Positions 24,469 to 33,464 of a stretch of 64,000 bases of DNA are shown here, piece by piece. The notes under the pieces are model-generated. The model had not been told where the DNA came from. It was given only the letters and a program-made list of their open reading frames with translations, and made no database searches. Every line of letters starts with the position of its first letter. Within the stretch, counting starts at the first letter, position 1. Both the position numbers and the translations under genes were made by a program. This DNA comes from Anaerosporobacter mobilis DSM 15930 (lineage in GTDB: Bacteria; Bacillota; Clostridia; Lachnospirales; Lachnospiraceae). Location: the NCBI RefSeq assembly GCF_900142955.1, contig NZ_FRCP01000011.1:186001-250000 (forward strand), written 5' to 3'.

Positions 24469-26556
24469 ATGATATTTGAACCTAAGACAGTGGATTATGA
24501 ACGCAGTCCATATACAGGAATGACTAGAGAAAGCTGGATAGAGGCAGGGGAATTTCTATTACAAGGAATATTTCAGCATATTAAGGAATTCGAAGCACCG
24601 ATTGTAATGCCAAGAAAAGAAACAGAGATTACATATCCACATTTGCATGCACCGGAGGCTACGCAGGAAGCAGAACGTAAAGCCGAGATGTTTGAAGGAC
24701 TGACGAGATCCTTTTTTATTGCGGCACCCTTAGTTCACATTAAACCAGAACTGTGTATATGCAATTATTCAATAGCTGATTATTATAAGCAGCAGATACT
24801 GCGTTCCTGTACGAAAGGGGATCCAATCTGTGTAGGTAGCTACGAGCAGTTGCAAGAGATTACAAATTATGCGGATCCATTTAGGGCATTTCAGCAGACG
24901 GTTGAAACCTGTGCACTTGTGATTGGTCTGTGGATGAGTAAGGATGTAATCTGGGATACCTATACAAAAGAGGAAAAGGACAAGGTAGCAGCCTTCTTAT
25001 CAAGCTTTGCACATGCGAATACGGTTCCACAGAACTGGCGATTGTTTAACATGTTAGATCTGGCGTTTTTACATAGGGAGGGATATCCAATTGATAAGGA
25101 AATAATGTTAGATCACGCACAGGCAATTCTGAATTATTATGTAGGAGATGGCTGGTACCGAGATGGACATTCTTTTGACTACTATTCCTGTTGGGCGTTT
25201 AATTTATATGCTCCTTTGTGGAATCAGTGGTATGGATATGAAAACGAACCAGAACTGGCAAGGAGGTTTGAAGAGCACTCCAATAAGTTAATGGAAAGCT
25301 ATGCTGATTTTTTCGACAGTGATGGTTTTACGAATATGTGGGGAAGAAGTAATATATACCGCAATGCCGCAACAAGTGCTTTTGATGGTAATCTGTTTCT
25401 GAATAATCCTACAGTAGACCCAGGATTAGCAAGAAGAATATCATCTGGTTCATTGATGCAGTTTTTATCCAGAGAAGATTTCTTATATAAAGGAATTCCG
25501 ACTTTGGGATTTTATGGACAGTTTGCTCCGTTAGTACAGGGGTATTCCTGTGCGGAATCTCCCTTCTGGCTTGGAAAGGCATTTCTATGTCTACACTTGC
25601 CACAAGACCATCCGTTTTGGACAGCCAGAGAGAATAATGGTACGTGGGAGAAATTGAAGAAGAAGGAAGTACGTTGCACCGTGCTAGATGGACCTGCGCT
25701 ATGTTTTTCCAATCATGAAGCAAATGGGGAGACTGTTTTACGTAGTGGTAAGATTGTTAAGGACCCTGCGGACAATCATGGCATGTGGAATTATTCTAAG
25801 CTGTGCTTTAATACCAAGTACCCATGGGAAGCAACCCCGATTCTTGATAAAGTTGGAAATCAAGTAATAAGGAAAGAGGTGGAGTCTCAGCAGTATGTGC
25901 TAAAAGATATTACGACGGGTGAGCTTGAAAGATGTAATGTAACCTTCTGGAGCGGTGAAAGAGAGAACGTTTTATACCGAAGACAGTTCTTTTCCTATGA
26001 TTTAAAGAGGGAGACACACTGGATACAAGCTATGAATTTGGCAGACTTTACAGTGCCATATGGGATTATGCGTGTTGATAAAATGAGGTTTCACCGTCAT
26101 CCTGTAGCTCTGACACTGGGGGCATATGGTTTCCCGGATAATGGAACAGAGATTATGGAACGTACAAATGGTGATGCTAAGGCAATTATATTAAAAGGAA
26201 CAGATTTTACTGGAAGAGAAAAACAGCTTGCCATGACAATATTCTTAGGCTGGAATAGCATTGATTATATGAGAAGTATTGGTACAAATCCAGATTCGGA
26301 AAAATCAATTATTGTCTATGCAGCGACAGAGAGAAAGAAGCAGTATGGAAGCTATGATCCATATGTGCTAATTTCACAAGTGATTACAAAAGAAAGCCAT
26401 GAAGATTTTACAGAAGAAGAATTATTTCCGATTGCAGACATGAACTGCGAAGACAGTACACGAAGTGGTGCATATGGCACAACAACGATTACACTTAAAG
26501 ATGGAACGGTAAGAAGGATTAATTTTGAGGGGGTAGAAGGAAGATTAAGTCTGTAA
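24469..26556 (+). CDS. DUF2264 protein, putative intracellular glycoside hydrolase
   Basis: The ~695-residue protein matches DUF2264 (PF10022). An (alpha/alpha)-barrel-like N-terminal half (about 15-360) contains EGLTRSFFIAAPL, VPQNWRLFNMLDLAFLHREGY and GDGWYRDGHSFDYYSCWAF. A beta-rich C-terminal half follows. Some DUF2264 proteins have, as I recall, been placed in CAZy GH154 with beta-glucuronidase activity; I could not check this. Its pairing with GH88 supports a role on uronic-acid-containing oligosaccharides. There is no signal peptide. The frame opens at 24451, but AAGGAGG at 24455-24461 sets ATG 24469. The operon contains no lyase or transporter, so its substrate must enter by genes elsewhere. 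Confidence 0.8.
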   Translation: MIFEPKTVDYERSPYTGMTRESWIEAGEFLLQGIFQHIKEFEAPIVMPRKETEITYPHLHAPEATQEAERKAEMFEGLTRSFFIAAPLVHIKPELCICNYSIADYYKQQILRSCTKGDPICVGSYEQLQEITNYADPFRAFQQTVETCALVIGLWMSKDVIWDTYTKEEKDKVAAFLSSFAHANTVPQNWRLFNMLDLAFLHREGYPIDKEIMLDHAQAILNYYVGDGWYRDGHSFDYYSCWAFNLYAPLWNQWYGYENEPELARRFEEHSNKLMESYADFFDSDGFTNMWGRSNIYRNAATSAFDGNLFLNNPTVDPGLARRISSGSLMQFLSREDFLYKGIPTLGFYGQFAPLVQGYSCAESPFWLGKAFLCLHLPQDHPFWTARENNGTWEKLKKKEVRCTVLDGPALCFSNHEANGETVLRSGKIVKDPADNHGMWNYSKLCFNTKYPWEATPILDKVGNQVIRKEVESQQYVLKDITTGELERCNVTFWSGERENVLYRRQFFSYDLKRETHWIQAMNLADFTVPYGIMRVDKMRFHRHPVALTLGAYGFPDNGTEIMERTNGDAKAIILKGTDFTGREKQLAMTIFLGWNSIDYMRSIGTNPDSEKSIIVYAATERKKQYGSYDPYVLISQVITKESHEDFTEEELFPIADMNCEDSTRSGAYGTTTITLKDGTVRRINFEGVEGRLSL

Positions 26557-26575
26557 TCATTTTGATTTTACCAAT

Positions 26576-26695
26576 TTGCACAAATATATGTGTGAGCATG
26601 TTATGTCAAACGTAGTTCACTCGCAACGCTCACTCGCTTATGTGCTAATTGACGAAGGCAAGTTCACTAGAGGGTTTTGACACTATAACCAGTTA
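26576..26695. repeat. Candidate non-coding dyad element after the DUF2264 gene
   Basis: TGTCAAA (near 26605) returns inverted as TTTTGACA (near 26676) with partial pairing between. Inside, TCACTCGC occurs twice (near 26619 and 26629). It has no coding frame and a higher G+C than its surroundings. It could be one copy of an interspersed repeat; I see no second copy in this window. Confidence 0.25.
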
Positions 26696-26700
26696 TATAG

Positions 26701-26738
26701 AAAAACGTTCGAGGATCCAACGATCCCCGAACGTTTTT
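26701..26738 (+). terminator. Terminator of the GH88-DUF2264 operon
   Basis: AAAAACGTTCG...GGATC pairs with GATCC...CGAACGTTTTT with one bulge, and a T-run follows. It lies 145 bp past the DUF2264 stop and faces the convergent kinase gene. Confidence 0.88.
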
Positions 26739-26825
26739 TTATATATTGGATTACTATATTCTAAACATAGAAGGTTGTTAGTAGATTCGTATTTTCTATT
26801 CAAGATATTACGAAATACATAGTAT

Positions 26826-28529
26826 TTATGTTTTAATTAATATACGTAAGGTCGCGTTTGTACCAAGTCCTATGGTACTAGTGAATTGTAGACCAAAGGA
26901 ATCACCACAATATAACTGGACTCTTTGATGTACATTGTGAATTCCATAGCCATGTGTGTTAGTAGATATAATGTTTTGACACATCTCCTTTGACATACCA
27001 TTTCCGTTGTCTAAGATTCTGAAAATCAAAACCTCATCTTCCTTGTATCCATTTACGGTTAAGATACCCTTACCAGGAGTTGTTTTATGATCCAGACCAT
27101 GGAGAATGGCATTCTCTACAAGAGGTTGAATTAACAGATTAGGCATTGAATACGAATAGATCTCTTCATCAATATCAAAGATAACATCAAATGAATTGGA
27201 ATGCATCATACGTTGAATATCAATGTAGGAGCGAATGTTATCTAACTCTCCCTTTACAGTAATAATAGAATTCCCTTTGTTTAAGGTTGTCCGGTAAAAG
27301 GTTGATAGAAGCCTTGCCATTTTACCTATATCTTCTTGATTGTTTAATAAAGCTTTGCTGTTGATCATAGAGAGGCTATTGTACAGAAAATGTGGATTGA
27401 TTTGCGCCTGTAGGGCTTTCATTTCGTATTCCTGTTTCGCAATACGGCTTCGTAATACTTCATTAATTAGATATTTTAAACGGTTTACCATATGAGTGAA
27501 GGAATCGATTAGTTGGCCGATTTCATCTTTGGAGGTGGATTTTACGGTTATTGTTAAATTATCCTGTTCAATTAAAGCCATATTTTCAGAAAGAGCCTTT
27601 AATGGTTTTACAGTAATTTTTGATAATAATAAGCTAGAACACAATACGATTGTAATACTTACAAGAATCATAATCATTACTAGAATGGTGATTTGATTTG
27701 CAGCCAGTGAAACTGTTTCAATCGGACGATAGAGGAACAGATTCCATGGAACAGATGAAAGTAATTGATATTCAATTACGTAATTTTTTGATAGTTGACT
27801 GGATACTCCATTGAATGTAAAAGCTTTCGAAGGAAGCGAATAGTTATCTGCTTTCGAAAATGAGGTATAATTAACTATTACTGAATCAAGGTCACTAACG
27901 ATAACAGAGCCATAGGGAGTGTCATATAGAGCCTTAATGGGTGCAAAGATAGAGTTAGCATCAATTGTTATACAGATAATATTGATACACGAGGAATGAT
28001 AATAGTAGACAGGGCATACTAAGTAAAGTGTTTTACCATCATTCGAAGGAATGAAGGTAGGGGAATTTTCCAGTCTATCTTCATGATACCACTCTTTCTC
28101 GCTGGCTTCAGTTAGTGGACGTAACACATTACCATGGGGATGTAAAGAACCATCGGAGTAAATGGTAATGGATTTTATCTCATTATTCATATTCCGAATG
28201 GTAAAAAACATAGGATCAATCACGTCCCGGTAAGCTATGTACATATCATAGTTATTGGTATAGTTTTGTGATAAAGCGGTACGCATACTTTCATTCCAAA
28301 CAATAAGGTTAATTGCATCTAGGTAAGTATTTAACTTATAGTCTAAAGTCTGTACTTCTTGTTTTAGGGTTTCTTGTAAAGCAATTGTTTCCCGTTCAAT
28401 CAGTAATCGTTTCATTTGAAGATAAGAAAAGGTACCAAGTAAAAGTACGGGAGCTAATCCAATAAAGAGACAGATTAAGGTAACTTTATGTTGAAAGCCT
28501 ATGTTCTTTAATCGTTTTTTTAATCCCAT
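26826..28529 (-). CDS. YesM-type sensor histidine kinase
   Basis: The 567-residue kinase has a first membrane helix (about 16-38), an extracytoplasmic Cache-like sensor (about 40-275) and a second helix (about 278-302). A HAMP domain, a His_kinase domain with LQAQINPHFLYNSLSMINSK (phosphoacceptor His in NPHFLYN), and an HATPase domain (LIQPLVENAILHG, then GNGMS and GYGIHNVHQR) follow. This is the YesM family, which works with YesN-type regulators to switch on oligosaccharide importers. It starts 4 bp after the response regulator stop on the same strand and lies divergent from the dextran transporter, its likely target. The ligand is presumably an isomalto-oligosaccharide, sensed directly or through the binding protein. 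Confidence 0.92.
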   Translation of the reverse strand: MGLKKRLKNIGFQHKVTLICLFIGLAPVLLLGTFSYLQMKRLLIERETIALQETLKQEVQTLDYKLNTYLDAINLIVWNESMRTALSQNYTNNYDMYIAYRDVIDPMFFTIRNMNNEIKSITIYSDGSLHPHGNVLRPLTEASEKEWYHEDRLENSPTFIPSNDGKTLYLVCPVYYYHSSCINIICITIDANSIFAPIKALYDTPYGSVIVSDLDSVIVNYTSFSKADNYSLPSKAFTFNGVSSQLSKNYVIEYQLLSSVPWNLFLYRPIETVSLAANQITILVMIMILVSITIVLCSSLLLSKITVKPLKALSENMALIEQDNLTITVKSTSKDEIGQLIDSFTHMVNRLKYLINEVLRSRIAKQEYEMKALQAQINPHFLYNSLSMINSKALLNNQEDIGKMARLLSTFYRTTLNKGNSIITVKGELDNIRSYIDIQRMMHSNSFDVIFDIDEEIYSYSMPNLLIQPLVENAILHGLDHKTTPGKGILTVNGYKEDEVLIFRILDNGNGMSKEMCQNIISTNTHGYGIHNVHQRVQLYCGDSFGLQFTSTIGLGTNATLRILIKT

Positions 28530-28532
28530 ACA

Positions 28533-29642
28533 TCATTCCTCCAATTGTCCCTTATTACGGTATTTCTCAGGACTTATTCTGAATTCTTCCTGAAAAAGCT
28601 TGCAGAAATATGAGATATTAGGATAACCGACAGTGGTACCAATATCTCTTATTTTCATATTCGTATTTACCAATAACTCCCTGGCTTTTTCCATTCGGAT
28701 ATTCTTAATATACTTATTAATACTAATACCGGTAGTCTGGGAAAAGATACTACTTAGATACTTGGGGCTTAGATATACAAGGTCAGCTAATTGGTTTAAA
28801 CTTATGTCTTCTCTATAATGACCGTTAATATATTGTTTAATCACATGAATAGAATATTTTGGAGCTTGCATCTCCTGTTTCATATAAGTTAAAGATTTCT
28901 CTAGGAAAGATTCTATAAATTCTTTTATCTCTTTAAATTGATTAAAGGTATAAATCTTATCTACACATGCTTGGAAGTGCATGGTTTCATGATCGGGGAG
29001 TGAAGTAAGTAGATATCGAAGCAGCGTAGTACAAAGATATCGTATATATATATGCGAGATATTCTGTGTCCCTTCATATTTCTTTAACAGAAACGATACG
29101 TTCTTTCTTAACAAATTCGGATCTTTCAAACGAGTGGCTTGTTCAATGTTTGACAGGATCATACTATCTTCTACATCCGATGAAGTTTTTTCTGTTAAAT
29201 TAGTAGAACTTATAGTGCTTGGATTGTATGCATTAGTAAAGTCATAATTAATTAAATAGTCTTGCTTTTGATTGGAAATAGTTTGGCATACCTCGTTAAT
29301 CGACTTATAAAATTCCTCAGGATTAACTGGTTTTAGAATATAATTAACAGCATGTAAAGACAAAGCTTGTTTTACATATTCAAAGTCATCATACCCACTG
29401 AAGAATATAATCTCTATGGTAGGATTTATTTCTTTCGCGCGTGCAGCTAACTCTAATCCATTCATAAAGGGCATCTGTATATCTGTGAAAAGGATATCGA
29501 TATGCTCATGTTCTAATATGGTTAAAGCTTCTTTACCATTGGAAGCGTTTCTTAGATCTAAGGAAAAGTTATATTTTTTTATTAAATACGAAATTACATT
29601 ACGTTCATCTTGTTCATCATCTGCAATAAGAATTTTATACAT
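28533..29642 (-). CDS. YesN-type response regulator (receiver plus AraC HTH)
   Basis: The 369-residue protein has an N-terminal receiver domain (1-125) with the phosphoacceptor Asp in HIDILFTDIQMPFMNG, FFSGYDDFEYVKQAL and the KPVNPEE lysine. A linker (about 130-265) and a C-terminal AraC double HTH (about 268-365: ISLNQLADLVYLSPKYLSSIF...VGYPNISYFCKLFQEEFRISPEKYR) complete it. It is shorter than its counterpart at 55711, whose linker is longer. It forms an operon with the kinase and is divergent from the solute-binding protein gene across 192 bp, where its binding sites should lie. AAAGGAGG precedes the ATG. Confidence 0.92.
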   Translation of the reverse strand: MYKILIADDEQDERNVISYLIKKYNFSLDLRNASNGKEALTILEHEHIDILFTDIQMPFMNGLELAARAKEINPTIEIIFFSGYDDFEYVKQALSLHAVNYILKPVNPEEFYKSINEVCQTISNQKQDYLINYDFTNAYNPSTISSTNLTEKTSSDVEDSMILSNIEQATRLKDPNLLRKNVSFLLKKYEGTQNISHIYIRYLCTTLLRYLLTSLPDHETMHFQACVDKIYTFNQFKEIKEFIESFLEKSLTYMKQEMQAPKYSIHVIKQYINGHYREDISLNQLADLVYLSPKYLSSIFSQTTGISINKYIKNIRMEKARELLVNTNMKIRDIGTTVGYPNISYFCKLFQEEFRISPEKYRNKGQLEE

Positions 29643-29791
29643 GAGAGTAACCTCCTTTATATTGAAAGTATATCATTTTTCATAATAGGAGGGCAATGCC
29701 TCAAAAACATAAACGGGAAATTATACAATAAATATGGATTTTATGATATTTACCTTTGTGTAACAGGAACGTATACTTGAACTAAAGTAAT

Positions 29792-29803
29792 CAATGGCCA
29801 TTG
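29792..29803. promoter_or_regulatory. Perfect 12-bp palindrome before the dextran transport operon
   Basis: CAATGGCCATTG lies about 30 bp ahead of the solute-binding protein start, within the divergent gap. It may be an operator, but AraC-type regulators usually bind direct repeats, so assignment to the YesN regulator is doubtful. Confidence 0.25.
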
Positions 29804-29834
29804 GTGAAATAAGAGATGTATATAGGAGGTATTT

Positions 29835-31547
29835 ATGAGAAAAAAAGTTATAGTTAAGGGATTGGTTGTGACTCTTATTACTTCATTAATGACAATATCC
29901 TTGGTAGCTTGTGGCTCAGGGAACAAAAAAGAGGAAACTACAAAAGAGTCTAGCCAAGTAAATATTGAGGCTGGACAGCAAAAAGGTGGTGCTTATGAAG
30001 AGGAAGTTACTATTACCTTGGGACGTCAAACCTTACAAAATGCGAAATTACCTGATGGTGATACTTATGAAGACAATGCGTATACGAGATTAGTTAAAGA
30101 CGTTTATAATATTAAGCTTGTTGATGAATTTGAGGCATCTGGTGATGATTATGGTAGACAAGTGTCGTTAGCATTATCAGCAGGTGAAATACCAGATATG
30201 ATGAAAGTCGCTACTTACGATGAGTTAAAAGAATTGTATGAGAATGATATGATTGCTGATTTAAGTGGCGTTTATGAAGACTATGCAAGTGATTATTTAA
30301 AATCAATCTATGATTCCTATGAAGGACGTGCTCTAGATAAAGTAACCTTTGATGGAAAGATGATGGCTTTACCAGGAACGAACGTTGATGCTGGTCCAAG
30401 TGAAGTATGGATTAGAAGTGACTGGATGGAGACGTTGGGTATTCAAGTGGATCAAGATGGAAATCATGCAATTACAATCGAAGAATTAGAGATGGTTGCT
30501 AGTAAATTCAAAGAAGCTAATTTAAATCAAGCAGAGAATGTAGTAGGAATGGCTTTTGCTCCATGGTTAACATCAGGTGACCCAGATGGCACTTACAGTA
30601 TGAACTCCATTGCTTATGCTTTGGGAGCTTTCCCTAAAACATGGTTGGAATCCGATGGGAAAGTAGTATATGGTTCTACTGCTCCAGAAATGAAAGAAGC
30701 ACTATCTGTAATATCTAAATGGTTTGAAGAAGGACTTGTGGATCCGCAATTAGGTACAAGAACGTGGGATGATATCTCTGCGTTATTATCAAATGGACAA
30801 ACAGGTATAACTTTTGGTACATGGCATATTCCTGATTGGCTATTAAATAACGTAAGGGTAATGGATCCAAATGCTACATTCGAAGCATATGGAATAGAAA
30901 ATGCGCAAGGGGAAGTAAGTTGTAAGCATAATGATGCGGTAGCTGGATATATAGTGGTAAGTAAAGAGTGTAAAAATCCTGAAGCAGCTATTAAGATAGC
31001 AAATTTATTCTACGATACGCTTGTAACCTCTAACACGATTGAAAAGGATTATCCAGAAGTTGCTACATATATAGCGAATGGTGTAGATGGATCAACTAGG
31101 CCATTTAACATTGAAGTGAATCTGTATACTTCATTGCTGGATGATTATTCTGATGTTGAAAAGTTCGTAAGCGGTGATATTAGCATTGACGAGGTTAGAA
31201 CGACTGAATCTAAGAATGTAAGCAGTAGTATACAAAAGTATCTAGAAAATCCTACTGGAGCGGAAGTCGTTGATTGGTCTAAGTATCATTCCAGAATGAA
31301 AGGAATAGAATTAATTCAGACATTCACAGAGAATGCTACATTCAATTGGATTACTCCAATTTTCCCTCAAACAACGACTACGATGGAAACGAATCAGGCG
31401 AACCTAGATAAGCTAGAAGAAGAGACCTTCATCAAGATTGCCATAGGACAGATTGATGCAGAAGAAGGCTTTAATGAATTCGTAAAAGAGTGGAATAAGC
31501 TTGGTGGTAAGCAAATTATTGCAGAAATTGAGGAACAGTTAAAGTAA
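29835..31547 (+). CDS. LplA-type extracellular solute-binding lipoprotein
   Basis: The 570-residue precursor has a lipoprotein signal peptide ending in the lipobox LVAC (Cys26). A Ser/Glu/Lys-rich linker and a large family 1 solute-binding domain of the LplA/YtcQ type follow (about 55-565, with EIPDMMKVATYDELKELYENDM and PDWLLNNV). Such proteins capture oligosaccharides outside the membrane and pass them to the permeases. The next two genes are LplB- and YtcP-type permeases. No ATPase gene is in the operon, so a shared MsmK-like ATPase is expected elsewhere. The dextranase and alpha-1,6-glucosidase downstream suggest isomalto-oligosaccharides as ligand. TAGGAGG precedes the ATG. Confidence 0.92.
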   Translation: MRKKVIVKGLVVTLITSLMTISLVACGSGNKKEETTKESSQVNIEAGQQKGGAYEEEVTITLGRQTLQNAKLPDGDTYEDNAYTRLVKDVYNIKLVDEFEASGDDYGRQVSLALSAGEIPDMMKVATYDELKELYENDMIADLSGVYEDYASDYLKSIYDSYEGRALDKVTFDGKMMALPGTNVDAGPSEVWIRSDWMETLGIQVDQDGNHAITIEELEMVASKFKEANLNQAENVVGMAFAPWLTSGDPDGTYSMNSIAYALGAFPKTWLESDGKVVYGSTAPEMKEALSVISKWFEEGLVDPQLGTRTWDDISALLSNGQTGITFGTWHIPDWLLNNVRVMDPNATFEAYGIENAQGEVSCKHNDAVAGYIVVSKECKNPEAAIKIANLFYDTLVTSNTIEKDYPEVATYIANGVDGSTRPFNIEVNLYTSLLDDYSDVEKFVSGDISIDEVRTTESKNVSSSIQKYLENPTGAEVVDWSKYHSRMKGIELIQTFTENATFNWITPIFPQTTTTMETNQANLDKLEEETFIKIAIGQIDAEEGFNEFVKEWNKLGGKQIIAEIEEQLK

Positions 31548-31562
31548 AAGGTTAAGCAGTAA

Positions 31563-31597
31563 TAGAGCAGACATATAGCAGTAATATGGCTGCTCTA
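31563..31597 (+). other. Intercistronic hairpin between binding-protein and permease genes
   Basis: TAGAGCAG pairs with CTGCTCTA, with an inner CATAT/ATATG. There is no strong T-run, so it is more likely an mRNA-protecting or partial-termination element that raises binding-protein expression above permease. A similar arrangement occurs at 59205-59327. Confidence 0.55.
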
Positions 31598-31631
31598 TAT
31601 TGTTTTAAATCAGTGATTGAGAGGTATGAAG

Positions 31632-32540
31632 ATGACGAATAAAACAGCACATAGACGGAATCGAAAGCAGCTAACACATCATCTTATGATGATGCCGGGA
31701 ATGTTCTTTTTATTACTTTTTAGTTATATACCAATGGTTGGTATCGTAATGGCATTCCAAGATTTTATACCAGCCAAGGGAATTATGGGTTCAGAGCTTG
31801 TTGGTTTAAAACATTTTAGATATATGTTTCAACTACCTGATATCTTTAAAATAATAAGAAATACACTAGTTATTTCTATTGGTAAGATATTGCTTGGTAC
31901 CTTTATGGCAATTGCCTTCTCTATTTTATTGAATGAAATACGTAAAAAATTCTTGAAAAAAACAGTACAAACCATTGTATATTTACCACATTTCTTATCG
32001 TGGGTTGTACTAGCAAGTGTCGTAGTCAATATGTTTAATTTAGATGGTTCGGTTAATCAAATAGTAACCCAACTAGGTTTTGATAAAATTAACTTTCTAG
32101 GTAATAGCAAGATATTCCCGGGGCTAATAATCGGTACAGATGTTTGGAAGGAATTCGGGTATAGCTCAGTTATTTACCTAGCTGCCATTACGGCGATTGA
32201 CCCCGGCTTACATGAAGCAGCATCCATTGACGGCGCTTCTTGGTGGAAACGTATATGGAATGTTACCTTACCTGGTATGATGCCAATTATACTATTAATG
32301 GCAGCCATGAGTTTGACAAGCATATTAAGTGCGGGCTTTGATCAAATCTATAATCTATATACACCAATCGTATATGATACGGGTGATGTACTGGATACCT
32401 ATGTATACCGTATTGGTTTGATTGGCAGACAGTATAGTTTTGGCTCAGCAGTTGGATTATTACGTTCTATAGTCGGTATGGTATTGTTGGTTTCTGCTAA
32501 TAAGCTGACGAAGAAATTGACAGATCAGAAGATATTTTAG
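31632..32540 (+). CDS. LplB-type sugar ABC permease
   Basis: The ~302-residue inner-membrane protein has six predicted helices. Its EAA loop contacts the ATPase (EAASIDGASWWKRIWNVTLPGM, about 195-216), and the N-terminus contains MMMPGMFFLLLFSYIPMVGIVMAFQDF. The EAA-loop sequence is typical of the LplB/YtxB branch that pairs with YtcP. The frame opens at TTG 31617; GAGAGG spacing favours ATG 31632, with ATG 31626 possible. The second permease gene follows after 10 bp. Confidence 0.9.
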   Translation: MTNKTAHRRNRKQLTHHLMMMPGMFFLLLFSYIPMVGIVMAFQDFIPAKGIMGSELVGLKHFRYMFQLPDIFKIIRNTLVISIGKILLGTFMAIAFSILLNEIRKKFLKKTVQTIVYLPHFLSWVVLASVVVNMFNLDGSVNQIVTQLGFDKINFLGNSKIFPGLIIGTDVWKEFGYSSVIYLAAITAIDPGLHEAASIDGASWWKRIWNVTLPGMMPIILLMAAMSLTSILSAGFDQIYNLYTPIVYDTGDVLDTYVYRIGLIGRQYSFGSAVGLLRSIVGMVLLVSANKLTKKLTDQKIF

Positions 32541-32550
32541 GAGGAGTAGT

Positions 32551-33444
32551 ATGATAGAGAATAGAAGTTTTTCATCTAGAGCTAGAGTAAGTATCATTTA
32601 TTGCATTGTAATCCTATTAGGATTAGTATGTCTTCTGCCATTATGGAATATTGTAGCAATATCATTTAGTAGCAGTGCAGCAGTAACAGCAAATAAAGTA
32701 GGGTTAGCACCTGTTGATTTTACTACAGTTGCTTATAAAAAGATAATCGAAGATAGCCAATTTTGGCGTTCCTTTATGATTTCAGTTGTCAGAGTTATAT
32801 TAGCAGTTATCCTTAATACCGTTCTCGTTGTATTGATGGCGTATCCGCTAACAAAGAGCACAAGAGAGTTTCGCGGTAGAAACTTGTATATGAACTTACT
32901 GATCTTTGCCATGTTATTTAATGGAGGGATGATTCCTAGTTTTATCTTAGTTAAAGAGCTAGGACTTCTTAATAGTATTTGGGCACTAGTATTACCAGGA
33001 GCATTGCCTATATTTAACGTTATTCTAGTTATGAATTTTTTCTTAGGGATTCCAAAGTCTTTAGAAGAAGCAGCTATAATAGACGGAGCCAATCCATTAC
33101 AAGTATTGATAAAGATATTGGTTCCGTGTGCGAAACCTTGTATCGCAACAATCGTTCTCTTTAGTATAGTAGGAAGTTGGAACGATTTCTTTAGTGGATT
33201 AATCTATATTCAAAAGCCAAGAAATTACCCAATAATGACATACATTCAATCTTTGAATGTTGATATTCAAGAGTTATTAAAATCCGGTATGAGCAGCAGT
33301 TCGTTAGGAAATTTATCGGAGTTATCCAATAAGAACCTAAATGCAGCCAAAATTGTTGTAGCAGTTATACCCCTATTACTGATTTATCCAATTCTTCAAA
33401 AGTATCTAATCACAGGTATTGTTATGGGATCAGTAAAGGAATAA
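32551..33444 (+). CDS. YtcP-type sugar ABC permease
   Basis: This 297-residue protein has six helices and the YtcP-branch EAA loop (EAAIIDGANPLQVLIKILVPCA, about 172-193). It ends in the characteristic YLITGIVMGSVKE. It would form the heterodimeric channel with the preceding LplB-type permease. GGAGGAG precedes the ATG, and the dextranase gene begins 20 bp after its stop, so the whole set is one operon. Confidence 0.9.
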   Translation: MIENRSFSSRARVSIIYCIVILLGLVCLLPLWNIVAISFSSSAAVTANKVGLAPVDFTTVAYKKIIEDSQFWRSFMISVVRVILAVILNTVLVVLMAYPLTKSTREFRGRNLYMNLLIFAMLFNGGMIPSFILVKELGLLNSIWALVLPGALPIFNVILVMNFFLGIPKSLEEAAIIDGANPLQVLIKILVPCAKPCIATIVLFSIVGSWNDFFSGLIYIQKPRNYPIMTYIQSLNVDIQELLKSGMSSSSLGNLSELSNKNLNAAKIVVAVIPLLLIYPILQKYLITGIVMGSVKE

Positions 33445-33464
33445 CGGAAAGGCAAGGGCTTTGT

